Source: Hymenopus coronatus
Lineage: Eukaryota > Arthropoda > Insecta > Mantodea > Hymenopodidae
Length of the DNA: 64,000 bases
NCBI GenBank assembly: GCA_030762935.1
Contig: CM060900.1
Span: 109,334,620-109,398,619 of the forward strand
Reading direction: 5' to 3'
Under the pieces are notes generated by a model that saw only the letters and a program-made list of their open reading frames with translations, was not told the origin of the DNA and made no database searches. The position numbers and the translations under genes are program-made. Shown here one piece after another: positions 12,086-21,634 of the stretch. Positions within the stretch are counted from its first letter, which is position 1, and each line of letters opens with the position of its first letter.

Positions 12086-12667
12086 CTACCTATCCTTTCT
12101 CAAAAATGTCTTAACGATTTTGATTAAAACACCTAAAAGTATTTGCATAGCAAATGAAATGTATTTCTTGAACTTCCTGAGGATAGCCTCCGAAAACTTA
12201 TTCATTCTGAATGACTCTTGTATAACTTGTAAGCCGTAAGAGACAGACAAAAACTTACTACACAAATGCAGATCTCGTCAAAATCGCAACCTATATCCTA
12301 TACTTTTTTTATTTTTTGTGCTGCCTAGATAATCATTACCTAGACATTCCTTGTTATTGATTTCGATTATAAAATACTTATAATTTCACAAACAGAAAGC
12401 GGTCTGCATTTCTTTTGTTTAACTCCTGGCCATGCAAAGAGGCGAATTTCAATGACAATCGCATAGCAACAGTTTTTAAAACATTTGACTATTGCTTTGG
12501 GCTACTAAATTCCCTTAGTTCCTTTCTACTAATATGAAACCAGGTATTCAGACCATTCTGCTAATGTTTATCTCGATTAGAATGAAGTAGAAAGACGAAT
12601 ATTTTGTAAGAAATTTATTTGCAGAGCAGATAGAGAAACTCATTTGAATGTAACACATCAGATTTTT

Positions 12668-13463
12668 ACTTTCTCTAATACATTTACAATGTACATTGCA
12701 GCTAGAGAAGGTATTGTATTCCAGCAAAAAAAAACGATTCTGAAATTTCACCGGAACCACATGGGCCCCCCGATTAATAAAAAAAAAGTATATTTAGAAA
12801 CATGTCCATGTGTATGTGAGCAGTATAACTCAGAGACGAAAAGTCGGTTACACACCAAACTTAGTATTTATGTTCGATATCTTCCAAGCATGCGACACGA
12901 ATACTTCCAAGAAAATGGTTCTAACTTTGTATTAAATTACCACATGTATAAGATATTTTTAAGACAAAGGCAATGTATAATTTTAATTATCTGGTAATAT
13001 CCTCTAAACACCTCTTCATTATAGATGGCTTTTGTATAACTGGTAAACTGTAAGAGAGAGACAAAAGCTCGGTACACAAAAGATCTCGTTAAAACATATC
13101 TTGTCATATACCTTTTTTATAGTTAACCGTTTCCGATATATTTCTTGTTATTAATTTCAAGATTTAGCCTCTCAAACTTTTGTAAAAATATCTTTCGTTT
13201 CATATCTCTCCTGTTTTACCTTGCAAAGAGAACAGCATTTCAATGACAAACGCATAGCGACAGCTTTTAAAAGATTTGTCTAATGCTTTAGCCTGGTGTA
13301 TTCCTTATTTCCCTTCCACTTACAAAGAAGCAAGAACTAATACAAATTCTGCTAATGTTTAGCTCGATTAGCATGATGTAGATGAAAGAATAATCTAATT
13401 TAATAAAAGTACGTTTGTAGAGCGGATAGAGAAAATCGTGTGAATGGAACATAGATTATTTTT
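12668..13463 (-). repeat. Unit R, tandem neighbour of preceding copy
   Basis: Begins ACTTTCTCTAATACATTTAC directly after the previous copy's CAGATTTTT, so the right end of one unit abuts the left end of the next. The palindrome is TTTACAATGTACATTG. Ends GGAACATAGATT. Confidence 0.8.
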
Positions 13464-13689
13464 TATACTGTCGATCTACTTGCGGTAAAATATCCTAACT
13501 CAATGTATAACATCAATGCTGCAGCCACGGCAGTTATATTTATTAAGTACATAATAATGCATCAATTGCGTCACACAGGGCATGGGTCGCGTGCATGGGA
13601 ATGTGCCGCTGATGTCAGTGTCTTTGGTGAGTTTAATGTTGGAGGAACCTTTTCACTATATTTGTCTAGCCATGGGTTTGCCAATATCC

Positions 13690-14235
13690 TATTGATTTAT
13701 ACCTAGGAGTTATCTCCGGGCTGTTTTTCCGTGGTCTGCTGGAATAAGATGGTCCGGACGTTTCGTCCGCAACTGCGATGAACATTTTCAGTGGAGAGGC
13801 CGAAGCTTCCTCGGAGAAACTTTAGCTTTGACTGTCACTGTCATTGTATTTATGCTGGCTGGTTGGTTGGTTGGGGGCGGGCTTGGCCTCTCCGACGCAA
13901 ATGCCTTCTAATTGGTCCGCTTCGATCTTGTCAGTTTTATGACGTTTCCTGCCTTCGATGACGGGATGCCAGTTTCTGTTGAGCTTAAGTCCTCTTCTTT
14001 TTAGCTGAAGTTGTTAGGATGCTTGTAAATTTCTATGGCTTTTCACTGTAGTCGGGCATAGCAATGTACTATGGATGAAAGGATGCTGGTGTCCTGGAAT
14101 TTTATGGCGTGTACGCCCTCCGCTTCAATGGCGTGTTCGGCGACCGCGAACTTTCCTGTGTGGCGCAGTCGACATTTATCTTTGTGTTTCTGGTGTTAAC
14201 ACTGCGTTGTGTAGTCCAGATGTATACCGAGCCGT
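13690..14235 (-). pseudogene. Penelope-like retroelement, C-terminal remnant
   Basis: Minus-strand frame from 14232 reads KCRLRHTGKFAVAEHAIE, then IKFQDTSILSS and KAIEIYKHPNNF. This is the GIY-YIG endonuclease tail of Penelope-like reverse transcriptases (family pattern: H+RHCRL..T.KSAVAEHA and REAIEI.KHPNNFN). Three in-frame stops and a frameshift follow before LKLNRNWHPVI. A further frame keeps the usual C-terminal VADETSGPSYSS. The reverse transcriptase domain is absent. Dead 3' fragment. Confidence 0.75.
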
Positions 14236-14335
14236 AAGAACAAGGAATGAGGTATGCGTAGACTGATGACAGAGGCTCCCGGGGTTTTTTAGCTGAGCAT
14301 AATATATTGTTCAGTTGTTTCTGGGCTTGAAAACA

Positions 14336-14385
14336 GTTTTAACATTGTGGATTGAGCGCATATTGTTGCGCCACAATGTTAAAAC
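14336..14385. repeat. Perfect 15-bp inverted repeat, 20-nt loop
   Basis: GTTTTAACATTGTGG at 14336-14350 is exactly complementary to 14371-14385. Function unknown. It lies just beyond the Penelope-like remnant. Confidence 0.9.
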
Positions 14386-14567
14386 TTTAATTTACGGCTA
14401 CTTATTTTGTAATGAAATAGCATGATTTTAAATAAATGTGTGTAATGTGCAGTTTGGGTTAACACACGTATAATAAAAATTCATAAATTTACTTCATGCC
14501 TTATCCCCTTCCTATGAATAAAAACAGCAACATTTGTTATTTTAATTATTCAAAAACATTTATGCCA

Positions 14568-14637
14568 ATAGTGGGATTCGAACCAGCACCCTTTCGAGGC
14601 AGAACACCGAACACGCCAACGACCTCGGCTATCGGGG

Positions 14638-14640
<3 letters not shown>
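14568..14640 (-). repeat. tRNA-like SINE head
   Basis: Minus strand: AGCCCCGATAGCCGAGGTCG as 5' end and A-box-like part, then B box GGTTCGAATCCCACT. It begins at the edge of a (TG)n tract. It lacks a clean acceptor stem, so a SINE relic is likelier than a working tRNA gene. Confidence 0.5.

Positions 14641-14697
<57 letters not shown>
14639..14697. repeat. (TG)29 microsatellite
   Basis: Uninterrupted TG tract. Confidence 0.97.
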
Positions 14698-14700
<3 letters not shown>

Positions 14701-15408
14701 AATGAAATTAATTTCTCTATCCAGTACCTTGACAACAGAATGCGTTTAATTAATATGGGTGGGGTGCACAAAAGCATATTTGGAATTGAAATGAGGTCCA
14801 ATGGGCCCTCTCGGTGCTTCAAAACAACTGGATTGCCGGCATTACACTCTGCAGCAGTGTAGTGTACTTCAGCAGCATTTGAGCATGCGAGGTATTTTCC
14901 AGCTAGAGCTCGCCGATTAAATGACGTCAGTGCTATATATGAATGACGTCAGTGCAGGGAAGTCACTACGTAACGGGTTAGATCAAACTAGGGTCAGGGA
15001 GCCGTGACAGGATCGAGCGACAACACAACGATCTATCTTCACTAACACGCCTTGTACAAAATTACTGCAAAATTGAAACTATCACAATATATATTTTAAA
15101 CGCTGCTAAATATCTTCGAAAATATTTTACAAACATATATTCCCGTTGGTCTCCACTAAAAGTCAATACTCTTGAAAGTTTGTTAACCGAAAGACTGAGG
15201 GACTAATGGCTTTGATTACAATTTTCCAATAAATACAGTTTCTTGGTTGGGTGTCACTCTCGGCAACGCAATCCAAAGGATGAATGGATATTTTTGTGGG
15301 CATTGTACGTGCACATTGTATTTAAGACACTCATTATAAGATACAAACTACGTAGCACAGTTTTGCTTACCAAGCGATTCAAGAGTAAGCAAACGAAGAA
15401 TGGAATGA

Positions 15409-15410
<2 letters not shown>
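14698..15410. other. No gene recognised
   Basis: Contains a short direct repeat ATGACGTCAGTGC (14921 and 14942 area). Otherwise nothing identifiable. Confidence 0.4.

Positions 15411-15441
<31 letters not shown>
15411..15441. repeat. (AAT)n microsatellite
   Basis: About ten AAT units. Confidence 0.95.
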
Positions 15442-15443
<2 letters not shown>

Positions 15444-15885
15444 TTATAATTCCAAAACGGATAAAACAATGCCTACGCATACAGGGTAAAATTCACACTT
15501 TTACTTTCTCTACCACCTACCTATATTAGGTGGTAGTATATAAAAAGTCACCGGATGTGCATGATTTGAGCTCCACTGAACCCCCAAAACATTTGTGCAA
15601 AAGGTCCGCGTCCATCTCACCCAAACTATCCGCTCATATTAAAAGTTTCCTCATTTTTCGCAAAAAAAACAAAAACAAAAATGGATTTACGAATTTGTTT
15701 AAAATATAGTAATATATTTGAGATATGAACGTGATAACGATAAGCCACATGGGCATTATGAATTTTCTCTGAATAACCTGAGTAGTGCTCTTCACACTGA
15801 GTTATGCACAGCTGGGAAATTGAAGAAAATACACAAAACAAGCTTCCAACGAAAAAACCTTAAATTGCATATCGTATAACAATTT

Positions 15886-16683
15886 GTCTTTTCGAAATAC
15901 CAATAACAAGGAATGTGTCGGAAACGGTTAATTCTTAAAAAAACTGTAAACAACATAAATTGTGCGTTTTAATGAGATCTATATTTTTTGGTAATCAGGT
16001 TTTGTCTAGCATGCGGGATTTGTGGTGGACGAAATAGCGTCTGGGCGGATTTTCTCCAGGTCCTTGGATTTCCCCCGCCACTCATTTCACCAATTGCTCG
16101 ATTTCCCTTCATATCTCTCACTTCCTCACGCTTATGCTGGCTACGGACCGACCACTCGTTCCAGGTTCTTCATTCTTTGGTTACGTGCCGTTGGCTCCCC
16201 GACAGACTTCTTATCCCTAGATACCGCTTGTTAGGTGTGTGGCGTCAGGGTAAGCGGACTGTGTAACGTAAAAGCTTTTCTCCCTCCTACGGCTTACGAG
16301 TTATGCAGAAGTCATCCTAAATGAAGAAAATTCAAGCTATACATTTCGTTTGTCATGAAAATGCCTTAAACGTATGTTATTTTAACCAAAATCGTTAGAT
16401 CCAATTTTGAGAAAAACTTTCGAAAAGTGCTCCATGTAAGGTCAGTGGCGGTTAGGGGATTTTTCTGAAAATCTACGTGTGGTGGTATCCTTGGAAGAAA
16501 CTGACTCTAAATTCCAAGTTGGTATTTATCCAACTTTTCGTTTTTGAGTTATGCTGTTCATACACACATACACACACAAAAGAAAAACTGACCTTTCTAC
16601 AAAAAAATTGGTAAAGAATTTTTGGCTGGAGTACAATACTTTATCACTGTATATTGTACATGCGTGTTCGAGAAAGTAAACCT
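15886..16683 (+). repeat. Unit R, left-truncated, nested
   Basis: Starts mid-unit at AATACCAATAACAAGGAATG and runs to the right end (TTCGAGAAAGTAAA). It is itself opened at 16009-16262 by a GC-rich insert beginning near GCGGGATTTGTGG. The insert has 'TCTCCAGGTCCTTGG' and no recognised identity. Confidence 0.65.
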
Positions 16684-16889
16684 CGATAAAACACACAATT
16701 TATGTCATACTACATTCCGAGATAGGGCTTGTTATTGGTTTCAATTTTAAGGTACCTAAACTTTTCTCCAACGGGAGGTCATCTTTCGTTTCATTTCTCT
16801 TTTGTTTTACTCCTGGCCGAGTAAATCGAACGGAAGTTCAATTGTTTCACTGTTTTTATAAAATATGTGACAATCGCTTTAGTCTAGTA

Positions 16890-17182
16890 AGGAAGTTTTT
16901 TTGTTTATGGACGCTCTTTAACTGCTGTGGTTCTCAGCGTCCCATTCAATACTGGGCGTGAAAAACTACTTAATTTTGCTCAGAGGTCTCTTTTTCAGGG
17001 TTGAGGTTCTTTTACGTGCCGTAAATCTACGACACTGTACTACCAGCTTTACTTCCTTTCCGAAGGAAGCCATGCTAAGGATTTTAAACCCGATAAAAAA
17101 ATGCAGTCCTCCGCCGGGTTTGAGCCCGCGACCTTGGGTATATGAACTTAGCATGGTTACCATTACACCACAGAGGGCGACT
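16890..17182 (-). repeat. SINE family B flanked by 12-bp target-site duplication
   Basis: A complete minus-strand family B element: T-rich tail first, then CTCTTTAACTGCTGTGG, CCGTAAATCTACGACAC, CCGAAGGAAGCCATGC and the head GGGTTTGAGCCCGCGACC. The host word TTTAGTCTAGTA occurs at 16878-16889 and again at 17183-17194. This is a perfect duplication within unit R, showing retroposition into an existing unit R copy. Confidence 0.9.
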
Positions 17183-17599
17183 TTTAGTCTAGTATATTAT
17201 CGTATTTCCCTTCTACTTAGGAGGAACTAATACAACCATTTCTGCTAATGTTTATCTAGATTACTACGATGTAGACAAAGGAACAATAGGCTGGAGAGAA
17301 AGACATGTGAATGGAACACATCAGATTTTTTTAAGTGTTATCAGCCTAATTATATTCAGAAGATACTCGCCAATAGGAGCATGACATTTCAAGGCCAGCA
17401 TATAGTGAGCCTCAATTAACCCGTAAGTACACTCAGGTGGTCTGCGAGACAGGAGAACATTTTCAATTGAATACACTATTTGACACTTGCTTTAAAGTAC
17501 CTTATCTTGTCAGTACCTTTAAGTGAGTAAAGTAAAAGTCGTATGGTATACCTGGTATTTCAACAATAATAGTTAGCTTACGACAAACAGTTCTAGGGT

Positions 17600-18480
17600 A
17601 TTATACACAACGAAATATAAGCGCAGACGCAATGTAAGCGCAAGAGTTTGGACTCATATTATGTAATGTAAGCATTCACATAGAAAGACGCAATGCAACG
17701 CAAGAGTTTGCAAACTCCAATGCAAAAGAGGATGAATTCTGCTTCTTTTCTCTATGCATTGCCTATGAATTCAATAACAAACGATGGCACTGCAAGATTT
17801 TGCAGGGCCTGCTGTACATGCATGCTCTTCTATTTGGCTGTGCCGCGCCATCGCTTATCTCCCTCAAGAGGTTATGGCAGTCTCCTTGCGAATCCTTCTT
17901 TGATTTAATGGATGTAACTGTCATATGTGTAAAGATTTATTGGTTCTCATAAATGGAAGACGCAGAGAGATAATTCATTAAATGTGTAGTTTTATCACTT
18001 TCAGTTGTTAGTATGTAATGAATGTATTTGTAAAAGATTGAATGAATTTTCTTATGTAGTATTGTTGATGAAGTTATTTAGTTTGTAACTTGCGGAGCGC
18101 TTGGAAGATATCGCATATAACTTGCGGTTCTAGAAACCCGTAACAACTTCAATGCCGGTTCCCGTGGCCGCGCTCGCTAAAGTGCCTCGCTTTAGCGCTT
18201 CGTGGCGCACGGGATCGTGGGTTTGAGTCCCGCCTTGGACATGCATATTTCTGTGTATGTATATATAAAAGGAAACGTTAAACATTAATAGGTCAACTAA
18301 GGAAATATAGGAAACTGGAAAAAAAAGAGGAAAAAAGGAATACAGCTCCAGAGTCCTGACAAACCTCCGGAACTGTATTTTTTGAGAAAAAAAAAATCTT
18401 ATTGCGTTGCACTTGCGATTGCATTGTGAATGGTGTTTCCTTGCGTCTGCGCTTGCATCTCATTGTGAATGTAGCATTAC
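17600..18480. mobile_element. Possible TIR DNA element, SINE A inside
   Basis: AAGCGCAGACGCAA at 17619-17632 is exactly inverted at 18441-18454. Both ends are embedded in related GCAATGCAACGCAA-type and CATTCACA-type words, as in some PIF/Harbinger-like non-autonomous elements. No transposase is recognised. A SINE A copy occupies part of the interior. Alignment beyond the 14-bp core is patchy. Confidence 0.35.
18155..18397 (+). repeat. SINE family A copy 2
   Basis: Head GGTTCCCGTGGCCGCGCTCG with B box GGGTTTGAGTCCCG. Body GAAACTGGAAAAAAAAGAGG, then the 3' hairpin region in mutated form (CCAGAG...CTCCGG), ending in an A-rich tail. Confidence 0.8.
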
Positions 18481-18595
18481 AGACCAGCCGCGTGTACTGG
18501 TGTCAAGTTCATTGCTAGTTTTATTTAGTTGTTCCTGTGCGCGCATTTATTGGCTAGCGTCAGTGTTGCCATGTCTACTCTCTTTGCACATTTAC

Positions 18596-18809
18596 TTTTA
18601 TACTTTCGGTTGATTACAAAAATACAGAATCTCTTCTTTAAAACTTCACAGAAATCTACTTCATTTTATTCCTTTTTTAAGTTTCATAATTCGTAATTTC
18701 GTGATTGATAAGCAGCCATCTTCATTATTGCGGTAAAGCCCTTTTTCTCGATATGATGAGAAACACCGGATAAGATTAAACTTTTGCCTTCGCGCATTGA
18801 GAAATGAAA
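18596..18809. repeat. 214-bp tandem duplication, copy 1
   Basis: Identical by eye across all 214 bp to 18810-19023. The sequence itself is AT-rich and non-coding. Confidence 0.95.
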
Positions 18810-19023
18810 TTTTATACTTTCGGTTGATTACAAAAATACAGAATCTCTTCTTTAAAACTTCACAGAAATCTACTTCATTTTATTCCTTTTTTAAGTTTCA
18901 TAATTCGTAATTTCGTGATTGATAAGCAGCCATCTTCATTATTGCGGTAAAGCCCTTTTTCTCGATATGATGAGAAACACCGGATAAGATTAAACTTTTG
19001 CCTTCGCGCATTGAGAAATGAAA
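18810..19023. repeat. 214-bp tandem duplication, copy 2
   Basis: Second copy, directly adjacent. The match stops at 19024 (G versus T), so there are exactly two copies. Confidence 0.95.
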
Positions 19024-19336
19024 GCCTTCCCAACCAAACGAATCGACTTGTATGTGCTTGACGCCACGAGCTTTCATTTGTGAGAGATTAAGAGCAAATT
19101 ATTTTATGTTGTGAGGCGTATACGAGTATTTGCGTTTAAGTATTGAGGTTGAAGGATAATGATGCTCGCTGCGATACCGTGATGGAGCATGGGGCAGTCT
19201 TGGGCGCGTGGTTACGGGGACTAAAATACCGAAAACGTTTGTTAAACAAACTCTAAAATGATTAACATTAATTAAAAATGTAGATAATTCTCATTGGTCT
19301 AACATCAATAATAATACGAATAAGAATGATTAACAA

Positions 19337-19337
19337 A

Positions 19338-19420
<83 letters not shown>

Positions 19421-19436
19421 CAGTGACAATGATAAC

Positions 19437-19470
<34 letters not shown>
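19337..19470. repeat. Compound (ACT)n-(AAT)n microsatellite
   Basis: About 15 ACT units, then about 13 AAT units, a short GACAGTGACAATG interruption, and about 12 more AAT units. Confidence 0.95.
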
Positions 19471-20767
19471 GAGACGGCGGGAAAGAGTCACCTTGCCCTG
19501 CACGGAGGAGGGCCATGGTTTGTCAAAGTTGCAATGCATTTGAATTTCTACTTTTTTCTCTCCTTTCTTTTCAAATTCGTGTCTATTTCGCTCCAACAGG
19601 TTTGGCAGTGTTACAACAGAATTTTTCTTGCTTGATATGTTATTATAGTATCTTATAAAGTATTGTAACCACTTCATGGCTCACTCTTACGAGGCAGAAG
19701 AGAGAGTTAGGCAGCTGATTGATGAAGTAGTGACTAAAACTGAAGCGGATAATTCTTGAGACAGTTTACTTTTTCATCTCTGGAGACATCTTCAGCAAAG
19801 AACTGTCAAAATATTGGCAGCAATTTCTTTGTTTCTTAAGCAGTTACGCGAAGAGTTGTAATAGCATGGGTTATCGGTTTGAATTTTAAAGGCTGATCAT
19901 TGTCCGAGCCGAGATATAAAGCATCATAATATTAACGCGGTATTAACACATTTTTTGCGAATATTTAATGCCTTCAACAAAATGTACGCTGGAAAATAGA
20001 CTTCTGTAAATGATTCGTAAGGTAGCTGTGAAAATATGTCACTGAGTAGGAAAGTAGTTACATATCAGACATTTAAAGTTCACTGCGGAGTTCTACCATA
20101 TATCAGGCTAACCTAGGTTTAAAAACCCCTTTTCTTTCGATTCAATTTAAAGAATTCACGGGTAGAAAATGTATATTACGGTACAGTTAATGTACATAAT
20201 AGTGGACAGCCTTATATTAGTTGTCCTTTACTTTCTTTTCTTTTGAGCTGAGATTATGCTATTCAATTTCTAGCATTCTATGTTGCATTTATGTGACAAC
20301 ACATAAAAACTTGGAGTCCCTTGGGGGGTGTGGGGGGAGGCCGAAATAAGCGCCTTTGCAGTCACTCAGTAACAAAAGTGATTTAGGCAGGGTAGAAAAT
20401 AACTCGTTAGTCTTTAATGGTTAATCATCCTTCCTGACCTGATGAACATGAAAAAGTCAGTTTCTACTTAATCCTTGATTTCTTGCTACAAGCAAACGGA
20501 TTACAATGTAAACGCTGGGATGTTGCCAGTAGATGTGAAAAATACTTATTTTTCAGTCTCATTTCCAACAGTTCCAAGTTTCACATAACCGTTCCAAAAA
20601 ATATGTCCGAAAGGCATTTTCCTCCTCTCCTTTTCTCTCCCTTTCGTTACGCAAGAGCGTATTCCTCGTACTGACAAAACTAATACTTATAGTTGTTATG
20701 ATCACTCACTGCTCACTGAACTTAAGGGGGCATAAATTTGAGAATGGTTTAAAAAAGAATCTGAAGC
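19471..20767. other. No gene recognised
   Basis: Mixed AT-rich sequence. ORFs here are readings of the trinucleotide repeat or short chance frames. Confidence 0.4.
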
Positions 20768-21634
20768 GTTACACTCACACGACTTTCTCTAGCTGTTCTA
20801 CAAACTTCTTACATAAGATTATTCTTCTTTCTACACCATGCTAATCGAGATAATCATTAGCAGAAGGCTCTTATTACTGAGTTCCTTGTGAGTAGAAAGG
20901 AACTAAGGGAATACTCTACGCTAAATTGGTAGTCAAGAGCTTTAAAAGCTGTCGTTATGCGATTGTAATTTCAAATCTCTTCTTTGCTTGGCCGGAGTAG
21001 AGCAAAAGAAAAACGGACACCTCCTGTCTGAGAAAAGTAATAAGTACTTCATAACTGACACCAATAACAAGGAATATCTCGGAAACGGTTACCTCCACAA
21101 CAAAAATGTAAATTGCATAAATTGTGTGTTTTGACGATATTTGCATTTTTTGTGTAGTAAGTTTTTGTCTATCTCTTACGGTTTAGCAGTTAATCAAAAT
21201 TCGGCAAAATTCATCTTGAATAAAGAGGTCTTAAAAGGCTACTCCCAGAAAATTCAAGATATACATTTTATTTTTGATGTAAATAGCTTTAATATACGGG
21301 ATTTTAATCAAAATCGTTATAGCCATTTTTAAGAAAATCAAACTTTTCGTAACTCTTTCCATTAAAGGGTAGTTTGTGTTGGGGGGGTGGGATTTTCTTG
21401 AAAATCTTCGTGTCGCATTCTTGGAGATACTAAATCTAAATAGCAAGTTTAGTATTTAACGGTCTTTTCGTTTATGAGCTATGATATCCAGACACACACG
21501 GACCTTTTTCTAAAAATATGTTTTCGGACCCCAAACACACATTTCCGGTGAAATCTGGACATAGATTTTTTGGGTGGAACACAATACCTTCTCTATCCAC
21601 TGTGTTCATTGTACATGGGGGCTAGAGAGGGTAA
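20768..21634 (+). repeat. Unit R, near full-length
   Basis: Left end ACACGACTTTCTCTAGCTG. Landmarks ATGCTAATCGAGATAA, ACCAATAACAAGGAATATCTC and TTTCCGGTGAAATC follow in order. The right end is GCTAGAGAGGGTAAC. The mutator-like remnant begins right after it. Confidence 0.85.

Larger units (their letters stand above)
11398..12667 (-). repeat. Unit R interrupted by nested SINEs
   Basis: The right half (11398 to about 11617) reads ACCTTCTCTGGCAGCATG, the 'TTCACCGGAAATACATG' landmark and CCAAATACCAAAC. The unit resumes near 12098 at CTCAAAAATG and ends CATCAGATTTTT at 12667. About 480 bp of SINE material fills the gap. The left end touches the next unit R copy with no spacer. Confidence 0.8.
15498..17335 (-). 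repeat. Unit R split by an opposite-strand unit R
   Basis: The right half lies at 15498-15885 and begins ACTTTCTCTACCACC, with the palindrome CTACCACCTA/TAGGTGGTAG. The left half resumes at 16684 (ACACAATTTATGTCATAC) and ends ACACATCAGATTTTT at 17335. Both halves break at the same unit position, so I read them as one copy opened by the insertion at 15886-16683. A family B SINE interrupts the left half. Confidence 0.65.

Noticed and set aside
13752..13793. Hammerhead-ribozyme-like CUGA...CGAAACGUC on the minus strand in the Penelope-like remnant
   Set aside because: The second core G is A, stem II is poor, and the stretch is part of the coding C-terminus (VADETSGPS) rather than the terminal repeat where such ribozymes lie.
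19268..19677. ORFs of 72-110 codons rich in N, T, V, L or Y
   Set aside because: All are six-frame readings of the ACT/AAT microsatellite.
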